From Xanthomonas sp. Leaf131 (GTDB lineage: Bacteria > Pseudomonadota > Gammaproteobacteria > Xanthomonadales > Xanthomonadaceae): a stretch of DNA of 33,586 nucleotides. Numbering within the stretch: the first letter of the stretch is position 1; every line of letters begins with the position of its first letter. The position numbers and the translations under genes were made by a program. The stretch lies in the NCBI RefSeq assembly GCF_001423495.1, contig NZ_LMOG01000002.1, positions 91,086 to 124,671 of the forward strand, read 5' to 3'. Positions 24,563 through 33,472 of this stretch are shown here, in pieces. The notes under the pieces were generated by a model. It saw nothing but the letters and a program-made list of their open reading frames with translations. It did no database searches and was not told the DNA's origin.

Positions 24563-25528
24563 TCAGTCGTAATTGCTCAGCGCCAGCGACAACAACGCCT
24601 TGGCCTGCTCGCGCAACGACACCGGCTCGACGATTTCCGCGTCCGAGCCGTAATGCAGCACGTCCATCAGCAATTCGCGCGAGTTGCTGTACGGCACCTT
24701 GAGCTCGTAACGGCCGTCGGGCAAAAAGCGCCCCTGCTGCTTGGAATGCCAATGCTCGTCGGCAACCCAGCGCGCGGCCTTGGCACTGAAGGCGATCGTG
24801 GCCCAGCCCTTGGGCGCACCCGAAAAAATGCCGTAGCTGGCCGCCAATTGCTCGTCCAGTTCACTGTCCGGCACATCGCGCGGCACGGTTTCGAGCAGGC
24901 GCGCATGGTTGATGCGGTCCACCGCGAAACTGCGCACGCCGTCGCGGCCGTGATCCCAGGCGTCCAGATACCAGTTGTCGCGGTAATGGGTGATGCGCTG
25001 CGGGGAGACGATGCGCTTGGTCGATTCGTCGGTGGAACGCGCGCGATAGTCAAAGCTCAACTGCTTGCGCTCCAACACGCCCGAGGCCACGGTGCGGAAG
25101 CTGGCTTCGTCCAGCTTGCGGCCGCGATGCGGAATCACCCGCACCCGGTCCACCGGCCATTGCGACACACCAGCCTGGGCGGCCAGCAGCCCTTCGATGC
25201 GCTGCTGCAGCGGCGCCAGCATCGACGACAACACCCCGCCACCGGTACGCGCGAGCAATTGCTGCGAAGCCAGCAGGGCGTGCAGCTCTTCCGAGCTCAA
25301 CCACAGGCCGGGCAGTTCGAAACGGTCGCTTTCGCCGGACAGATAACGGAAGCCCGATTCGCCGTCGCCTTCTACCGGTGCCATCAGCGCATCGCGCAGA
25401 AACGCCAGATCGCGATACACGGTTGCGCGGGAACAGCTCAGCTCATCCTGCAGCCGCGCCACCGTGACCGGGTAGCGTGCCGATTTGAGCAAGCGATGCA
25501 GGGAGTTGATGCGTTCGTAGCGGTCCAT
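24563..25528 (-). CDS. WYL-domain HTH transcriptional regulator (YafY/DeoR-like)
   Basis: A 321-residue regulator. The N-terminal helix-turn-helix (about 1-60; MDRYERINSLHRLL, VARLQDELSCSRATVYRDLAFLRD) is of the HTH_11 type. The WYL domain (about 145-225; LSFDYRA, YRDNWYLDAWDHGRDGVRSFAVDRI) is a ligand- or nucleic acid-binding module. The C-terminal WCX extension follows (about 240-320). It is complete, and ATG 25528 starts the HTH. Its targets are unknown; some WYL proteins control stress or defence genes, but nothing nearby suggests that here. It lies divergent from the DUF481 gene. Confidence 0.9.
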   Translation of the reverse strand: MDRYERINSLHRLLKSARYPVTVARLQDELSCSRATVYRDLAFLRDALMAPVEGDGESGFRYLSGESDRFELPGLWLSSEELHALLASQQLLARTGGGVLSSMLAPLQQRIEGLLAAQAGVSQWPVDRVRVIPHRGRKLDEASFRTVASGVLERKQLSFDYRARSTDESTKRIVSPQRITHYRDNWYLDAWDHGRDGVRSFAVDRINHARLLETVPRDVPDSELDEQLAASYGIFSGAPKGWATIAFSAKAARWVADEHWHSKQQGRFLPDGRYELKVPYSNSRELLMDVLHYGSDAEIVEPVSLREQAKALLSLALSNYD

Positions 25529-25864
25529 GCGTCGATTATGTCCGAGTCTTTGCGCGACAGGGTGAGCGTCGATGCGCACAGGCTGCAATGGCTTGCCGGC
25601 CGCATGCCCGGAGCTGCGCGTGGCTGGCCCTGCTGCGGTGCTGTGCCGCTTTTCAGGGTGACCTTCTCGATGGTGCCACGCTCGATCGTGGTGCGCTTGC
25701 TCCCCGGATCACGCCAATCGACCGTCCTTTGGCCGCTATTGGCGGCCAGCGCCCGAACCGCCAATGAAGCGCGGCGTTCACTCGGTCATGACGCGGCCGC
25801 CCAGTCCGTTATCATGAAATCGCTTACACCCTCTTTCGCCCCTGCCCTCCAAAGCGAGCTGCCC
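25529..25864. other. Divergent intergenic region, WYL regulator / DUF481 gene
   Basis: Must contain the promoters of both genes. An in-frame ATG at 25814 could be the DUF481 start, in which case the gap is 285 bp. No clear operator or palindrome is seen by eye. Confidence 0.35.
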
Positions 25865-26665
25865 ATGCCCCGCCGTGCCCCATTGTCTGCCCTGCTGCCG
25901 CTGTTGTTGATCACGCCCGCCGTCTGGGCCCAGGCAGTTGCACCGGCGCCGGTGGATCCGGCTGCGGTGCTGATGCCCTCGCCCTGGGGTGGTAGCAGTG
26001 GCGAGCTCGGCTATGCCGCCGCCCATGGCAACAGCACCACCGATAGCCTCAATGGCCGCGTCCGGTTGCGCTATACCGACGGCGACTGGATCCACAGCCT
26101 GGACGCCACCGCGCTGCGTTCGAGCTCGGAGTACACCAATACCAACGACGACGGCAGCACCGAACGCGAACGCCAGACCACCGCCGAGCGTTACACCGGC
26201 AGCGCGGGCAGTGCGTTGCAGCTGGGCGAACACCGCCAGCTCACCGCCACCGGCCGCTACGAACACGACGACTTCGCCACCTACGACCGCCTGGCCACCT
26301 TCGGTATCGGTTACGGCACGCGCCTGATCGATGCCGAGCGCTTCTATCTGGATGCGCAGATCGGCCCCGGTATCCGGCGTGCGCATAACAGCGACGAGGA
26401 TCGCAACGAGACCGGCCTGATCGGACGCGGCCTGTTCGACCTCAAATACACCGTCACCGACAACACCGATCTGATCAACACGCTGCTGGTGGAATCGGGC
26501 GAATACAACACCTATGCGCAGAACGATTTCGGCGTGCAGGTCAGCATGAACTCGCACTTCGCGCTCAAGGCCGCGTGGCAGATGCGCCACAACAGCGAGG
26601 TCAGCGACGGCGACAAGAAGACCGACACGCTGACCACGGTCAACCTGGTCTATACGTTCAAGTAA
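25865..26665 (+). CDS. DUF481 (YdiY-like) outer-membrane protein
   Basis: A 266-residue putative outer-membrane beta-barrel of the DUF481 family, role unknown. The signal peptide ends around AVWAQA. The mature part has alternating polar/aromatic strands typical of barrels: GELGYAAAHGNSTTDSLNGRVRLRYTDGDW, RYEHDDFATYDRLATFGIGYGTRL, and the C-terminal strand TVNLVYTF ending Phe-Lys. The start is either ATG 25865 (signal peptide directly at the N-terminus, preferred) or ATG 25814 (17 residues longer). It converges on hemC, with REP palindromes between. Confidence 0.85.
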   Translation: MPRRAPLSALLPLLLITPAVWAQAVAPAPVDPAAVLMPSPWGGSSGELGYAAAHGNSTTDSLNGRVRLRYTDGDWIHSLDATALRSSSEYTNTNDDGSTERERQTTAERYTGSAGSALQLGEHRQLTATGRYEHDDFATYDRLATFGIGYGTRLIDAERFYLDAQIGPGIRRAHNSDEDRNETGLIGRGLFDLKYTVTDNTDLINTLLVESGEYNTYAQNDFGVQVSMNSHFALKAAWQMRHNSEVSDGDKKTDTLTTVNLVYTFK

Positions 26666-26678
26666 GCAGCGGCCATTC

Positions 26679-26768
26679 GTAGGAGCGGCCCTGGCCGCGA
26701 GGGCTTTATCGGTGACGCCCAGGCCCAGGTTTATCGGTAAGGCCTGTCGCGGCCAGGGCCGCTCCTAC
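26679..26768. repeat. REP palindrome with GTAGGAGCG ends, copy 1
   Basis: Perfect 22-bp arms (26679-26700 and 26747-26768) around a 46-bp middle with its own TTTATCGGT direct repeat. It lies 14 bp after the DUF481 stop and may terminate transcription or protect mRNA ends. Confidence 0.85.
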
Positions 26769-26851
26769 AAAGAGCGGCGTCTTGGTCGAACTGGTCCTGC
26801 GCGACGCGGCGGTCAACCCGATCCACACGTTCGCATGGGCGACCGCTTGTC

Positions 26852-26915
26852 GTAGGAGCGGCCCTGGCCGCGAAGGCTTTCCCGATAAAGCCCTCGCGGC
26901 CAAGGCCGCTCCTAC
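26852..26915. repeat. REP palindrome with GTAGGAGCG ends, copy 2
   Basis: Arms pair along almost the whole 64 bp, with a tight loop near 26881. The first 20 bases match those of copy 1. It sits on the hemC side of the convergent junction. Confidence 0.85.
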
Positions 26916-26935
26916 GCAGAGCGGGCATTGCATAC

Positions 26936-26967
26936 GTAGTGGCGAGGTTTGGTAGTGGCGAGGTTTG
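26936..26967. repeat. Perfect 16-bp tandem duplication
   Basis: GTAGTGGCGAGGTTTG occurs twice in direct succession (26936-26951, 26952-26967), downstream of the hemC stop. The stretch 26968-27044 holds nothing else recognisable. Confidence 0.9.
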
Positions 26968-27044
26968 GAGTTTGCGCCTGGGCGCCGGTGTCGATGCCGG
27001 TTGCGTTACAGGTCAGCGCTTGCGTTCGCAGGTCGCCGGCCGCG

Positions 27045-27959
27045 TTACAGCTCCGCCAGCAGCTGCCCGGCGCCCTTGTCGAACAGGCCTTGCGCAACCA
27101 GGCGGCCGAGTGCTTCGGTGTCCTCGGCACTGCCGTGTGCCTCGGCGTGGATCAGGCGTCCGTCGCTGGCGCTGCCGACCATGCCCTGCAGGAACAATCC
27201 ATCGTCTTCCCAGCGTGCGAACGCGGCGACCGGCACATGGCAGCTGCCGTGCAGCGCGCGATTCATCGCCCGCTCGGCTTCCACGCAGGCGCGGGTGCGG
27301 CCGGCATCCAGCACCGCCAGCAGGTCGTGGATGTGCGCATCGTCGCCACGGCATTCCACCGCCACCGCGCCTTGCGCCGGTGCCGGCAACCACTCCGGTA
27401 CATCCAGTCGTGCGGTGATGCGCGCATCGAACCCGAGCCGCTGCAACCCGGCGCAGGCCAGCACGATGGCGTCGTAGCCGCCGTTGTCGAGCTTGGCCAG
27501 GCGGGTATTGACGTTGCCGCGCAGGTCGATCAATTCCAGATCCGGGCGTGCGGCGCGCAATTGCGCCTGACGCCGCAGCGATGACGTTCCAACGCGTGCG
27601 CCCAGCGGCAACGCCTGCAGCGTGGCGTAGAGATTGGACACCAGCGCATCGGCCGCATCGCCGCGCTCCAGGATCGCCGGCAGCACGAACGGGGCGTCCA
27701 GCTCCATCGGCACGTCCTTGAGCGAATGCACCGCGCAATCGGCCTCGCCGCGCAGCATCGCCAACTCCAGTTCCTTGAGGAACAGGCCCTTGCCGCCGAT
27801 CGCGGCCAGCGAGCGGTCCAGTACTTCGTCGCCGCGGGTGCTCATCGGCACCAGCACCACCTCCAGCCCGGGGTGGTGCTGACGCAGCGCGGCGGCGACG
27901 TGTTCGCTCTGCCAAAGGGCGAGCGGGCTCTTGCGGGTGGCGATGCGGAGCGTGGTCAT
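27045..27959 (-). CDS. hemC: Porphobilinogen deaminase (hydroxymethylbilane synthase)
   Basis: Joins four porphobilinogen units into hydroxymethylbilane in haem synthesis; 304 residues, the usual length. The dipyrromethane cofactor cysteine is Cys240 ([11 protein letters not shown]), the catalytic Asp is Asp82 (SLKDVP), and [26 protein letters not shown] is the family signature. The ATG at 27959 begins the conserved [20 protein letters not shown]. It follows algR, as in Pseudomonas. hemD does not follow; a convergent gene does instead. Confidence 0.97.
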   Translation of the reverse strand: MTTLRIATRKSPLALWQSEHVAAALRQHHPGLEVVLVPMSTRGDEVLDRSLAAIGGKGLFLKELELAMLRGEADCAVHSLKDVPMELDAPFVLPAILERGDAADALVSNLYATLQALPLGARVGTSSLRRQAQLRAARPDLELIDLRGNVNTRLAKLDNGGYDAIVLACAGLQRLGFDARITARLDVPEWLPAPAQGAVAVECRGDDAHIHDLLAVLDAGRTRACVEAERAMNRALHGSCHVPVAAFARWEDDGLFLQGMVGSASDGRLIHAEAHGSAEDTEALGRLVAQGLFDKGAGQLLAEL

Positions 27960-28067
27960 CGGGCCATTATCCCGGACCGGACGCGTAACGCCTATCTGGA
28001 GCGCACGCCGGTGCCCTGCAGCACCCGCGCCGCTGGCGACCAATGCATCTCCTCCCAAGCGGCATGG

Positions 28068-28146
28068 CACGCGTTAACGCAATTACTCGAGCAGGCTGAC
28101 CATGCACATGACACGCGTTAACGCAATTGCTCGCGCAGGCTGGCCA
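28068..28146 (-). repeat. Tandem duplication of the algR 3' end
   Basis: 35-bp copies at 28068-28102 and 28112-28146, 44 bp apart, differ at three positions. The upstream copy (28112-28146) encodes the real end of AlgR (ASLREQLR, stop at 28118-28120). The extra copy would read VSLLE and then a stop in the corresponding frame. The duplicated part includes the stop codon. Confidence 0.85.
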
Positions 28147-28849
28147 CGCAGCGGCGGCTCACTTCCAGCGGTTGCGGCACGTTGCGCAGCACTGCGTGCA
28201 CCTGGCCATCGCCGCTGCGGCGCAGTTCCACCAGCTCGGCACGCGCGACCAGGCAATTGCGGTGGATGCGCACCAGGCGGTCGGCGAATTCGTCTTCCAG
28301 CGATTTGAGCGACTCTTCGATCAAGTCCTCGCCACGGGTGTGGTGGACGATGACGTACTTCTCTTCGGCCTGCAGATAGCGGATGTCGCCGATGGCGATC
28401 AGCCGCAGGCTGCCGCGCAGGCGTGCGCACAAATGCGTGCGCAGCGGCGGCGGCGTGGCGCTGGGCGCGCGCCCGGCCAAAAAGGTGGCCACCTTTTCCA
28501 GGGCGGCAGCCAGGCGTTCGGGGCGCACCGGTTTCATCAGGTAATCCAGCGCGGCGGCGTCGAAAGCCGACAGCGCGTGCTGGTCGTAGGCGGTGCAGAA
28601 CACTACCGCTGGCGGTTGCTGGCTTTGGCGCAGCAGGCGCGCGGTTTCCAGGCCGTCGACGCCGGGCATGGCGATGTCCAGCAGTACCAGGTCCGGATGC
28701 AGGTGCTGGCATTGCTGCAGCACCTGCTGGCCGTTTTCGGCCTCGCCAATCACTTCGACGTGCGGATGCTCGCCCAGCAACAGGCGCAGGCGCTCGCGCG
28801 CCAGCGGCTCGTCATCGGCGATCAGCACCCGCACTTGCGTGGCCGTCAT
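28118..28849 (-). CDS. algR: LytTR response regulator AlgR
   Basis: A 243-residue response regulator. The receiver domain covers about 1-125 (acidic pocket Asp12 and Asp13, phospho-acceptor Asp58 in LLDIAMPG, Lys in YLMKPV near 107). The C-terminal LytTR DNA-binding domain is about 145-243 (IGDIRYLQAEEKYVIVHH, VRIHRNCLVARAEL, VSRRCVASLREQLR). Partner kinase AlgZ lies upstream with a gap of about 31 bp. In Pseudomonas AlgR controls alginate, twitching and virulence genes; here the regulon is inferred only. ATG 28855, two codons upstream (MSMTATQ), is an alternative start. Its 3' end is partly duplicated downstream. Confidence 0.93.
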   Translation of the reverse strand: MTATQVRVLIADDEPLARERLRLLLGEHPHVEVIGEAENGQQVLQQCQHLHPDLVLLDIAMPGVDGLETARLLRQSQQPPAVVFCTAYDQHALSAFDAAALDYLMKPVRPERLAAALEKVATFLAGRAPSATPPPLRTHLCARLRGSLRLIAIGDIRYLQAEEKYVIVHHTRGEDLIEESLKSLEDEFADRLVRIHRNCLVARAELVELRRSGDGQVHAVLRNVPQPLEVSRRCVASLREQLR

Positions 28850-28880
28850 GGACATCCCCCTCGCTGCAGTGACTTTCCCC

Positions 28881-29933
28881 TCACGGCAGCGGCAATGTGA
28901 TCTCACAGGCATAGTAGCCTTCAGCCCAGCTGGCCGCCATCCGTGCACCGCTCCCGAACTGAAACGCCAGCCGGTGCGAGATGCTGGCCTGGGCGTGTCC
29001 GGCGCCGGCAAGCAGCGGCAACTGCGTACCCGGTTGCGGGGCCGGATTGACAATGCGGATCTGCAACTGGTTGCCGCGCTGGCGCAGCGACAAGTACAGC
29101 GTGCCGCCCTCGGGCAGGCGCGAAATTCCATGCAGCACCGCATTTTCCACCAGTGGTTGCAGCACCAGGCGCGGCATCGGCAACTCCCACGGCAGCGGCT
29201 CCTGTTTGTGCCAGCGCACCTGCAGGCGCTCGCCCAGGCGTAAGGATTCGATTGCCAGATAGCGCTCGGCCAGTTCGCATTCGGCGCGCAGCGTGGACAG
29301 GCCCTCGCCGGCACCGAGCGCGGCGCGGAATAGATCCGACAGATCCAGCACCGCCTGTTCGGCCACCACCGGGTCGCGCCGCAACAGACTGACAATCAGA
29401 TTCATGCTGTTGAACAGGAAATGCGGGCGAATGCGCGCCTGCAGGGCATCGGCCTGCGCGCGCGCGTTGGCCTGCACCTGCGCTTCCCAGCGGTCGCTGA
29501 CATAGAAATAGCGCAGCGCCAGCGCGGTGATCAGCACCACCGTGGCCGCGCTGCCGAGAGTGAAACGCCAGAAGCCCACCAGCGGCCCCAATGGCGCCTG
29601 CCCGAGCACTGCATACAACCCGTGCACGATGCCGGCGCCCAACATCGCCACGACGGCGGCGATCGATAACGCAGTCAAGCCGCCCAGCTTGGGCGGCAGC
29701 CGCGACAGGCTGGGCCGCAACACGCACAGCAGCACGCTGACCGCCAGCGCCAGCCACAACGCCAACCCGCTGGCCGACACGAAGCGCGACAAGGTGATGC
29801 TGCGCGCCGCGCCGGCATCGGGCACCAGCGTCACCACCAGCACCACCAGTTCGGCCAACCCCAACATCGCGCCCAATCGTGGCAGCCGGCACAGGTCCGG
29901 CATCCAGGCGATCTGTGGCGCGCGCGGGGCCAT
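28881..29933 (-). CDS. algZ: LytS/AlgZ-type sensor histidine kinase
   Basis: A 350-residue His_kinase-family sensor. About four membrane segments (around 22-40, 54-74, 86-110, 120-142) have little periplasmic sequence. A short coil follows, then the phospho-acceptor His171 in RIRPHFLFNSMN and the N-box ENAVLHG near 265. The rest of the ATP domain is divergent: where DxGxG is expected the sequence reads NPAPQPGTQ, as is known for AlgZ/FimS of Pseudomonas. It should phosphorylate AlgR. ATG 29933 lies 4 bp after the stop of the esterase gene. The gene may be called fimS. Confidence 0.9.
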   Translation of the reverse strand: MAPRAPQIAWMPDLCRLPRLGAMLGLAELVVLVVTLVPDAGAARSITLSRFVSASGLALWLALAVSVLLCVLRPSLSRLPPKLGGLTALSIAAVVAMLGAGIVHGLYAVLGQAPLGPLVGFWRFTLGSAATVVLITALALRYFYVSDRWEAQVQANARAQADALQARIRPHFLFNSMNLIVSLLRRDPVVAEQAVLDLSDLFRAALGAGEGLSTLRAECELAERYLAIESLRLGERLQVRWHKQEPLPWELPMPRLVLQPLVENAVLHGISRLPEGGTLYLSLRQRGNQLQIRIVNPAPQPGTQLPLLAGAGHAQASISHRLAFQFGSGARMAASWAEGYYACEITLPLP

Positions 29934-29937
29934 GAAC

Positions 29938-30603
29938 TCAGGCGGCGGTGAAGCGAGCCTGCATCCAGTCGCGCAGCGCCTCGATCTCTTCCAGACAGAC
30001 CTGATGGCCCATCGGGTACGTCTGCCATTGCAGTGCGAAGCCAAGCGTGCGCATTGCTTGTGCGCTCTGTTCGCCGGCACCGAACGGCACTACCGGGTCG
30101 GCGGTGCCATGCGCCATGAACAACGGTTGGCGGGTGGCAGCCGGCTGCAACTGGCTGGTGGCGGCGCCCGGGTCGGGCAGATAGGTCGACAGGGCGATCA
30201 GCCCGGCCAATGGAACGCTACGCTGCAAACCCACCGCCAGGGTCACTGCACCGCCCTGCGAGAAGCCGGCCAGCAGGATGCGCTCGGGCGCGATGCCGCG
30301 GGTCTGCTCGTGGGCGATCAACGCTTCGACCTGCGCCACCGATTCGGCGATGCCGGCCTTGTCGGCGCGTGAGGCGAAATCCATGCCGACGATGTCGTAC
30401 CAGCCGCGCATGCGCACGCCGTTGTTGATGGTGATCGGGCGGATCGGCGCATGCGGGAACACGAAGCGCAGCGCCGGCCAGTGCGGGCGCACCAGTTCCG
30501 GCACCATCGGGGCGAAGTCGCTGCCATCGGCGCCCAGGCCGTGCAGCCACAGCACCGTCCACTGCGGGTTGGGTCCGGTCTCGCGTTCGATCACTTCCAA
30601 CAT
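29938..30603 (-). CDS. Carboxylesterase/phospholipase, alpha/beta hydrolase
   Basis: A 221-residue cytosolic serine esterase of the carboxylesterase II/YpfH type. The nucleophile is Ser115 in GFSQGG, the Asp in HGTADPVVPF near 169 and the His in PMGHQV near 200. The oxyanion motif is LHGLGADGSDF at residues 20-30. The FVFPHAPIRPITINNGVRMRGWYD block is typical. It hydrolyses short-chain esters or lysophospholipids; the physiological substrate is unknown. The gene is 4 bp upstream of algZ, so esterase, algZ and algR are likely one operon. Confidence 0.92.
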   Translation of the reverse strand: MLEVIERETGPNPQWTVLWLHGLGADGSDFAPMVPELVRPHWPALRFVFPHAPIRPITINNGVRMRGWYDIVGMDFASRADKAGIAESVAQVEALIAHEQTRGIAPERILLAGFSQGGAVTLAVGLQRSVPLAGLIALSTYLPDPGAATSQLQPAATRQPLFMAHGTADPVVPFGAGEQSAQAMRTLGFALQWQTYPMGHQVCLEEIEALRDWMQARFTAA

Positions 30604-30786
30604 CGTCCAGCTCCGCTTGCGGGCTGGGCATTATGCCTTGCGCCATCGGCCAGGCCGATCAGGGACCGGCTGATCAGGTAGCCGCCGGGCCATACGTGGC
30701 GAGCGATCCTGGCGCGTGGCCCGGCCTGCTCGGCGCGACATGCGTGGCCCGCTACGCGTAGATCGTCGCGCGCAGGCTTGCCGCGC

Positions 30787-30822
30787 TCAGATCAGCGGCT
30801 AGATCAGCGGCTAGATCAGCGA
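30787..30822 (-). repeat. 12-bp tandem repeat carrying the opgH stop codon
   Basis: On the minus strand CTGATC plus TAGCCG repeats with a 12-base period. This gives three in-frame stops in a row (TAG at 30811-30813, TAG at 30799-30801, then TGA at about 30787-30789). Each is preceded by Leu-Ile codons. Confidence 0.85.
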
Positions 30823-32748
30823 CGGCTCCAGCGCGGCGGCGCGGCGCAGTTCGGCCGCACGCACCAGCACCTTGGGCGGGTCGAGTTCTTCGGGGATGCA
30901 GAAGATGCCGGCCCGGCGCAGGCCCAGGCCGGTGCGACGCAGCGAGGTCACTGCCACCACCGGGATCGACAAGGCCATGCCGATGATCACCGGCGCCATC
31001 CAGGCCGCCAGCGACGGCGACACCGTATAGGCCACCGCGCCCATGAACAGGCCGAACACGGTCAGCCCGCCGTAACTGCCAAACAGCGCCGGCCACGACA
31101 GCTTGCCGTCGTCGCGCACCTGCGCATCCCAGCCCGAATCCTTGCCGGCCAGCACTTCGAACACGCCGCGCGATTGCAGATACATCACCACCGGCGCCAT
31201 CAGGGCCGCCAACACGGTTTCCAGCAGGATGCTCAGCATGGCGCGGATGGCGCCGCCGCAGGCGCGCAATTCGCGCGGGTTGAGCAGCAGCGCGATGTAG
31301 CCGAGCAGCTTGGGCGCGAGCAGCACGAACATGGTGCAAATGAAGATCCAGATCGCGTTGCCCTGGCTGCTGCCATGCCAGTATCGTGCCGGCGAGAACG
31401 GCAGGCCCTGGGCCAGATCGATGCCGGCTCCGGCCAGCGGAATGCCGATGCCGATCAGCATCAACATGCCCCACATCGGCGCGGTGAAGTAATGCCCGAT
31501 GCCGATCATCATGTGCATGCGGCTGATCCAGTGCAGACCCTTGGCACCGACCACCTTGGCGTGCTGCAGGTTGCCCTGGCACCAGCGACGGTCGCGGATC
31601 AGCAGGTCGGTCAGCGTGGGCGGGCCTTCTTCGTAGCTGCCCTGCAGGTACGGCACCATGTGCATGGCCCAGCCGCCGCGCCGCATCAGCGCCGCTTCGA
31701 CAAAATCGTGGCTGAGCACATGCCCGCCGAACGGCTTGCGCCCGCGCAGCGCTGGCAGGCCAGCGTGATCGGCGAATGCCTGGGTGCGGATGATCGCGTT
31801 GTGGCCCCAGTAATTGCTCTCGGCACCATGCCACCAGGCCACGCCGAAGGCGATGATCGGCCCGTACACGCGGCCACCGAACTGCTGCATGCGGGCGAAC
31901 AGAGTCTGCCCGTTGACCACCGCGGGCAGGGTCTGGATCAGCCCCACGTCCGGATTGTTTTCCATGCCGGCGACCAGCCGCACGATGGTGTCGCCGGTCA
32001 TCACGCTGTCGGCGTCCAGGATCAGCATCTGCGGGTAGCTGCCGCCGAAACGACGCACCCAGTCGGCCACGTTGCCGGCCTTGCGCGCGGCGTTGTCGGC
32101 GCGGCGGCGATAAAAGATGCGCCCGTGTCCGTCGACGCGGTCGCACAGCTCGTTGTAGACCAGTTCTTCGGCAGCGCCGATGTGTTCGCGGGTGGTATCG
32201 CTGAGCACGAAGAAGTCGAAGTGCTCCAGCTGGCCGGTTTCGGCCACCGATTCGTAGATCGCCTGCAGCCCGGCCAGCAACCGGCGTGGATCTTCGTTGT
32301 AGGTGGGCATCAGCAACGCAGTGCGCGTGTGCAGCGTCGGCAGCGGCGCATCCGGGTCGATGCCCAGCTTGCGTCCGGCACGTGCCACCACGGTGAAAAA
32401 GCCGGCCACCGCACTGGCGAAAGACATCGCGATCCAGGCGAACAGCAGCACGAACAAGCCGAGCAGGCAGCCCTCCAGCACGCTGACGCCACCGGGCCAC
32501 AACACGCTGAGCATCACCCACACCGCCACGGCGGTGGTGGCAAAGGTGCCGCCAATCAGATAGAAACGCCGCACGCCGATACCCACCGGCGCGGTGCGCT
32601 GATGCGGTACCTGCAGGCGGCCTTCGCGCAGGTTCTGTTCGGGCATCGCCAGCGGCGCTTCGGGCGGCAGCGTTGGCTGACCGGCGTCGAGGGCGGAAAT
32701 GGGAGGGAATTCGGTAGGTGCGGGGGAAAGAGTCACAGTGCCGTCCAT
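30811..32748 (-). CDS. opgH: Glucan biosynthesis glucosyltransferase H
   Basis: A 645-residue inner-membrane GT2 glucosyltransferase that builds the backbone of osmoregulated periplasmic glucans from UDP-glucose. Two membrane helices lie around 65-115. The cytosolic GT2 domain (about 140-395) contains [24 protein letters not shown] and the RRWCQGN acceptor/product motif. Several further helices follow, and the tail has [13 protein letters not shown]. The homologue is called hrpM or mdoH in plant pathogens, where loss affects virulence. Usually it pairs with opgG, which is absent here. The start at 32748 (MDGTVTL) fits the family; longer frames are shadows. Confidence 0.95.
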   Translation of the reverse strand: MDGTVTLSPAPTEFPPISALDAGQPTLPPEAPLAMPEQNLREGRLQVPHQRTAPVGIGVRRFYLIGGTFATTAVAVWVMLSVLWPGGVSVLEGCLLGLFVLLFAWIAMSFASAVAGFFTVVARAGRKLGIDPDAPLPTLHTRTALLMPTYNEDPRRLLAGLQAIYESVAETGQLEHFDFFVLSDTTREHIGAAEELVYNELCDRVDGHGRIFYRRRADNAARKAGNVADWVRRFGGSYPQMLILDADSVMTGDTIVRLVAGMENNPDVGLIQTLPAVVNGQTLFARMQQFGGRVYGPIIAFGVAWWHGAESNYWGHNAIIRTQAFADHAGLPALRGRKPFGGHVLSHDFVEAALMRRGGWAMHMVPYLQGSYEEGPPTLTDLLIRDRRWCQGNLQHAKVVGAKGLHWISRMHMMIGIGHYFTAPMWGMLMLIGIGIPLAGAGIDLAQGLPFSPARYWHGSSQGNAIWIFICTMFVLLAPKLLGYIALLLNPRELRACGGAIRAMLSILLETVLAALMAPVVMYLQSRGVFEVLAGKDSGWDAQVRDDGKLSWPALFGSYGGLTVFGLFMGAVAYTVSPSLAAWMAPVIIGMALSIPVVAVTSLRRTGLGLRRAGIFCIPEELDPPKVLVRAAELRRAAALEPSLI

Positions 32749-33369
32749 CAAGGCTGCCCATCGCGCAAAGGCGACAGTGCGGGCTGAAACGGGAGATCCA
32801 TCCCCGCCATATAAAACGACGTTGCCACACGCACCGTGTCGTGGGCGAGCCCGACGGTGTGCGACCACGTCGCAGGTTTGGCAGCTCTAAGACCACTCCG
32901 ATGCACAAGCTCTCCTGGCTGCAACTTCACGTCGCGGCTCATCCTAAAGAATCGATCGTTAAGGAAGCGAAGGCCACTTGCTGTCGTCTTCGCCCACCCG
33001 ACGAGGACAGCGCGGCAGACTACGCCGCAGCGACCGAACACAACCCCAACAGATTGCAGCCTGACGCGCGCGCTGTCACGGGCGGCGAACCACGCTGTCG
33101 TGTAGGACAACTGCAAGTGGTGTGCCATGACATGCAATCGGTTGTGCCGCCAGTGTGCTTGCGCTGGCGATCGCGGCAATGACGCCGATCGGAATTGCGA
33201 CGGCACGCTGCGCGTCATGGTGGATCGGAATAAGCGATGTGGGGACTGCGCCAACTTCCAATGTAGGCCACGAACTGCGCGTTCTGCGCACACTCATCAC
33301 TTCAAGACAACCGGAATTGCGGGTCGTTGCGTGGTTTAGATGCGATCAAAAGTTTGGTTAGTCGAGTGC
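32749..33369. other. Gene-free stretch upstream of opgH
   Basis: About 620 bp that should contain the opgH promoter. It is less GC-rich than the neighbouring genes. A 181-codon minus-strand frame (32748-33293) ends on the opgH start codon but resembles no known protein, and I do not call it. I found no strong promoter match by eye. Confidence 0.4.
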
Positions 33370-33472
33370 GCGGTGCCCTCGCCGCTCGCGGGACACGCCG
33401 TAAACCCATCCCTGGGGGCTCGGTGGCGGCATTCATGCCGCCACACGGTCCCGCAAGCGGCGAGGACACCGC
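33370..33472 (+). repeat. Structured palindromic element, copy C (type 1 core)
   Basis: Arms 33370-33394 and 33448-33472 pair over 25 positions. The two mismatches are C-A on the plus strand, hence G-U on the minus strand. The inner hairpin 33423-33444 (GTGGCGGCAT stem) is intact. Arms and core resemble copy B1 at 10447-10549 (reversed). It is a single copy, with no partner element beside it in the window. The rest to 33586 shows no gene. Confidence 0.8.

Noticed and set aside
24536..25864. Long N-terminal extension of the DUF481 open frame
   Set aside because: It runs antisense through the WYL regulator gene; the signal peptide at 25865 marks the real protein start.
30778..32787. 669-codon plus-strand open frame opposite opgH
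   Set aside because: Shadow of opgH; the translation has Gln/His/Arg-rich composition typical of antisense frames.
32748..33293. 181-codon minus-strand open frame ending in TGATG on the opgH start codon
   Set aside because: The overlap with opgH looks like coupling, but the protein shows no domain, no family resemblance and no good start signal, and the region's composition differs from the genes around it. Treated as non-coding leader.
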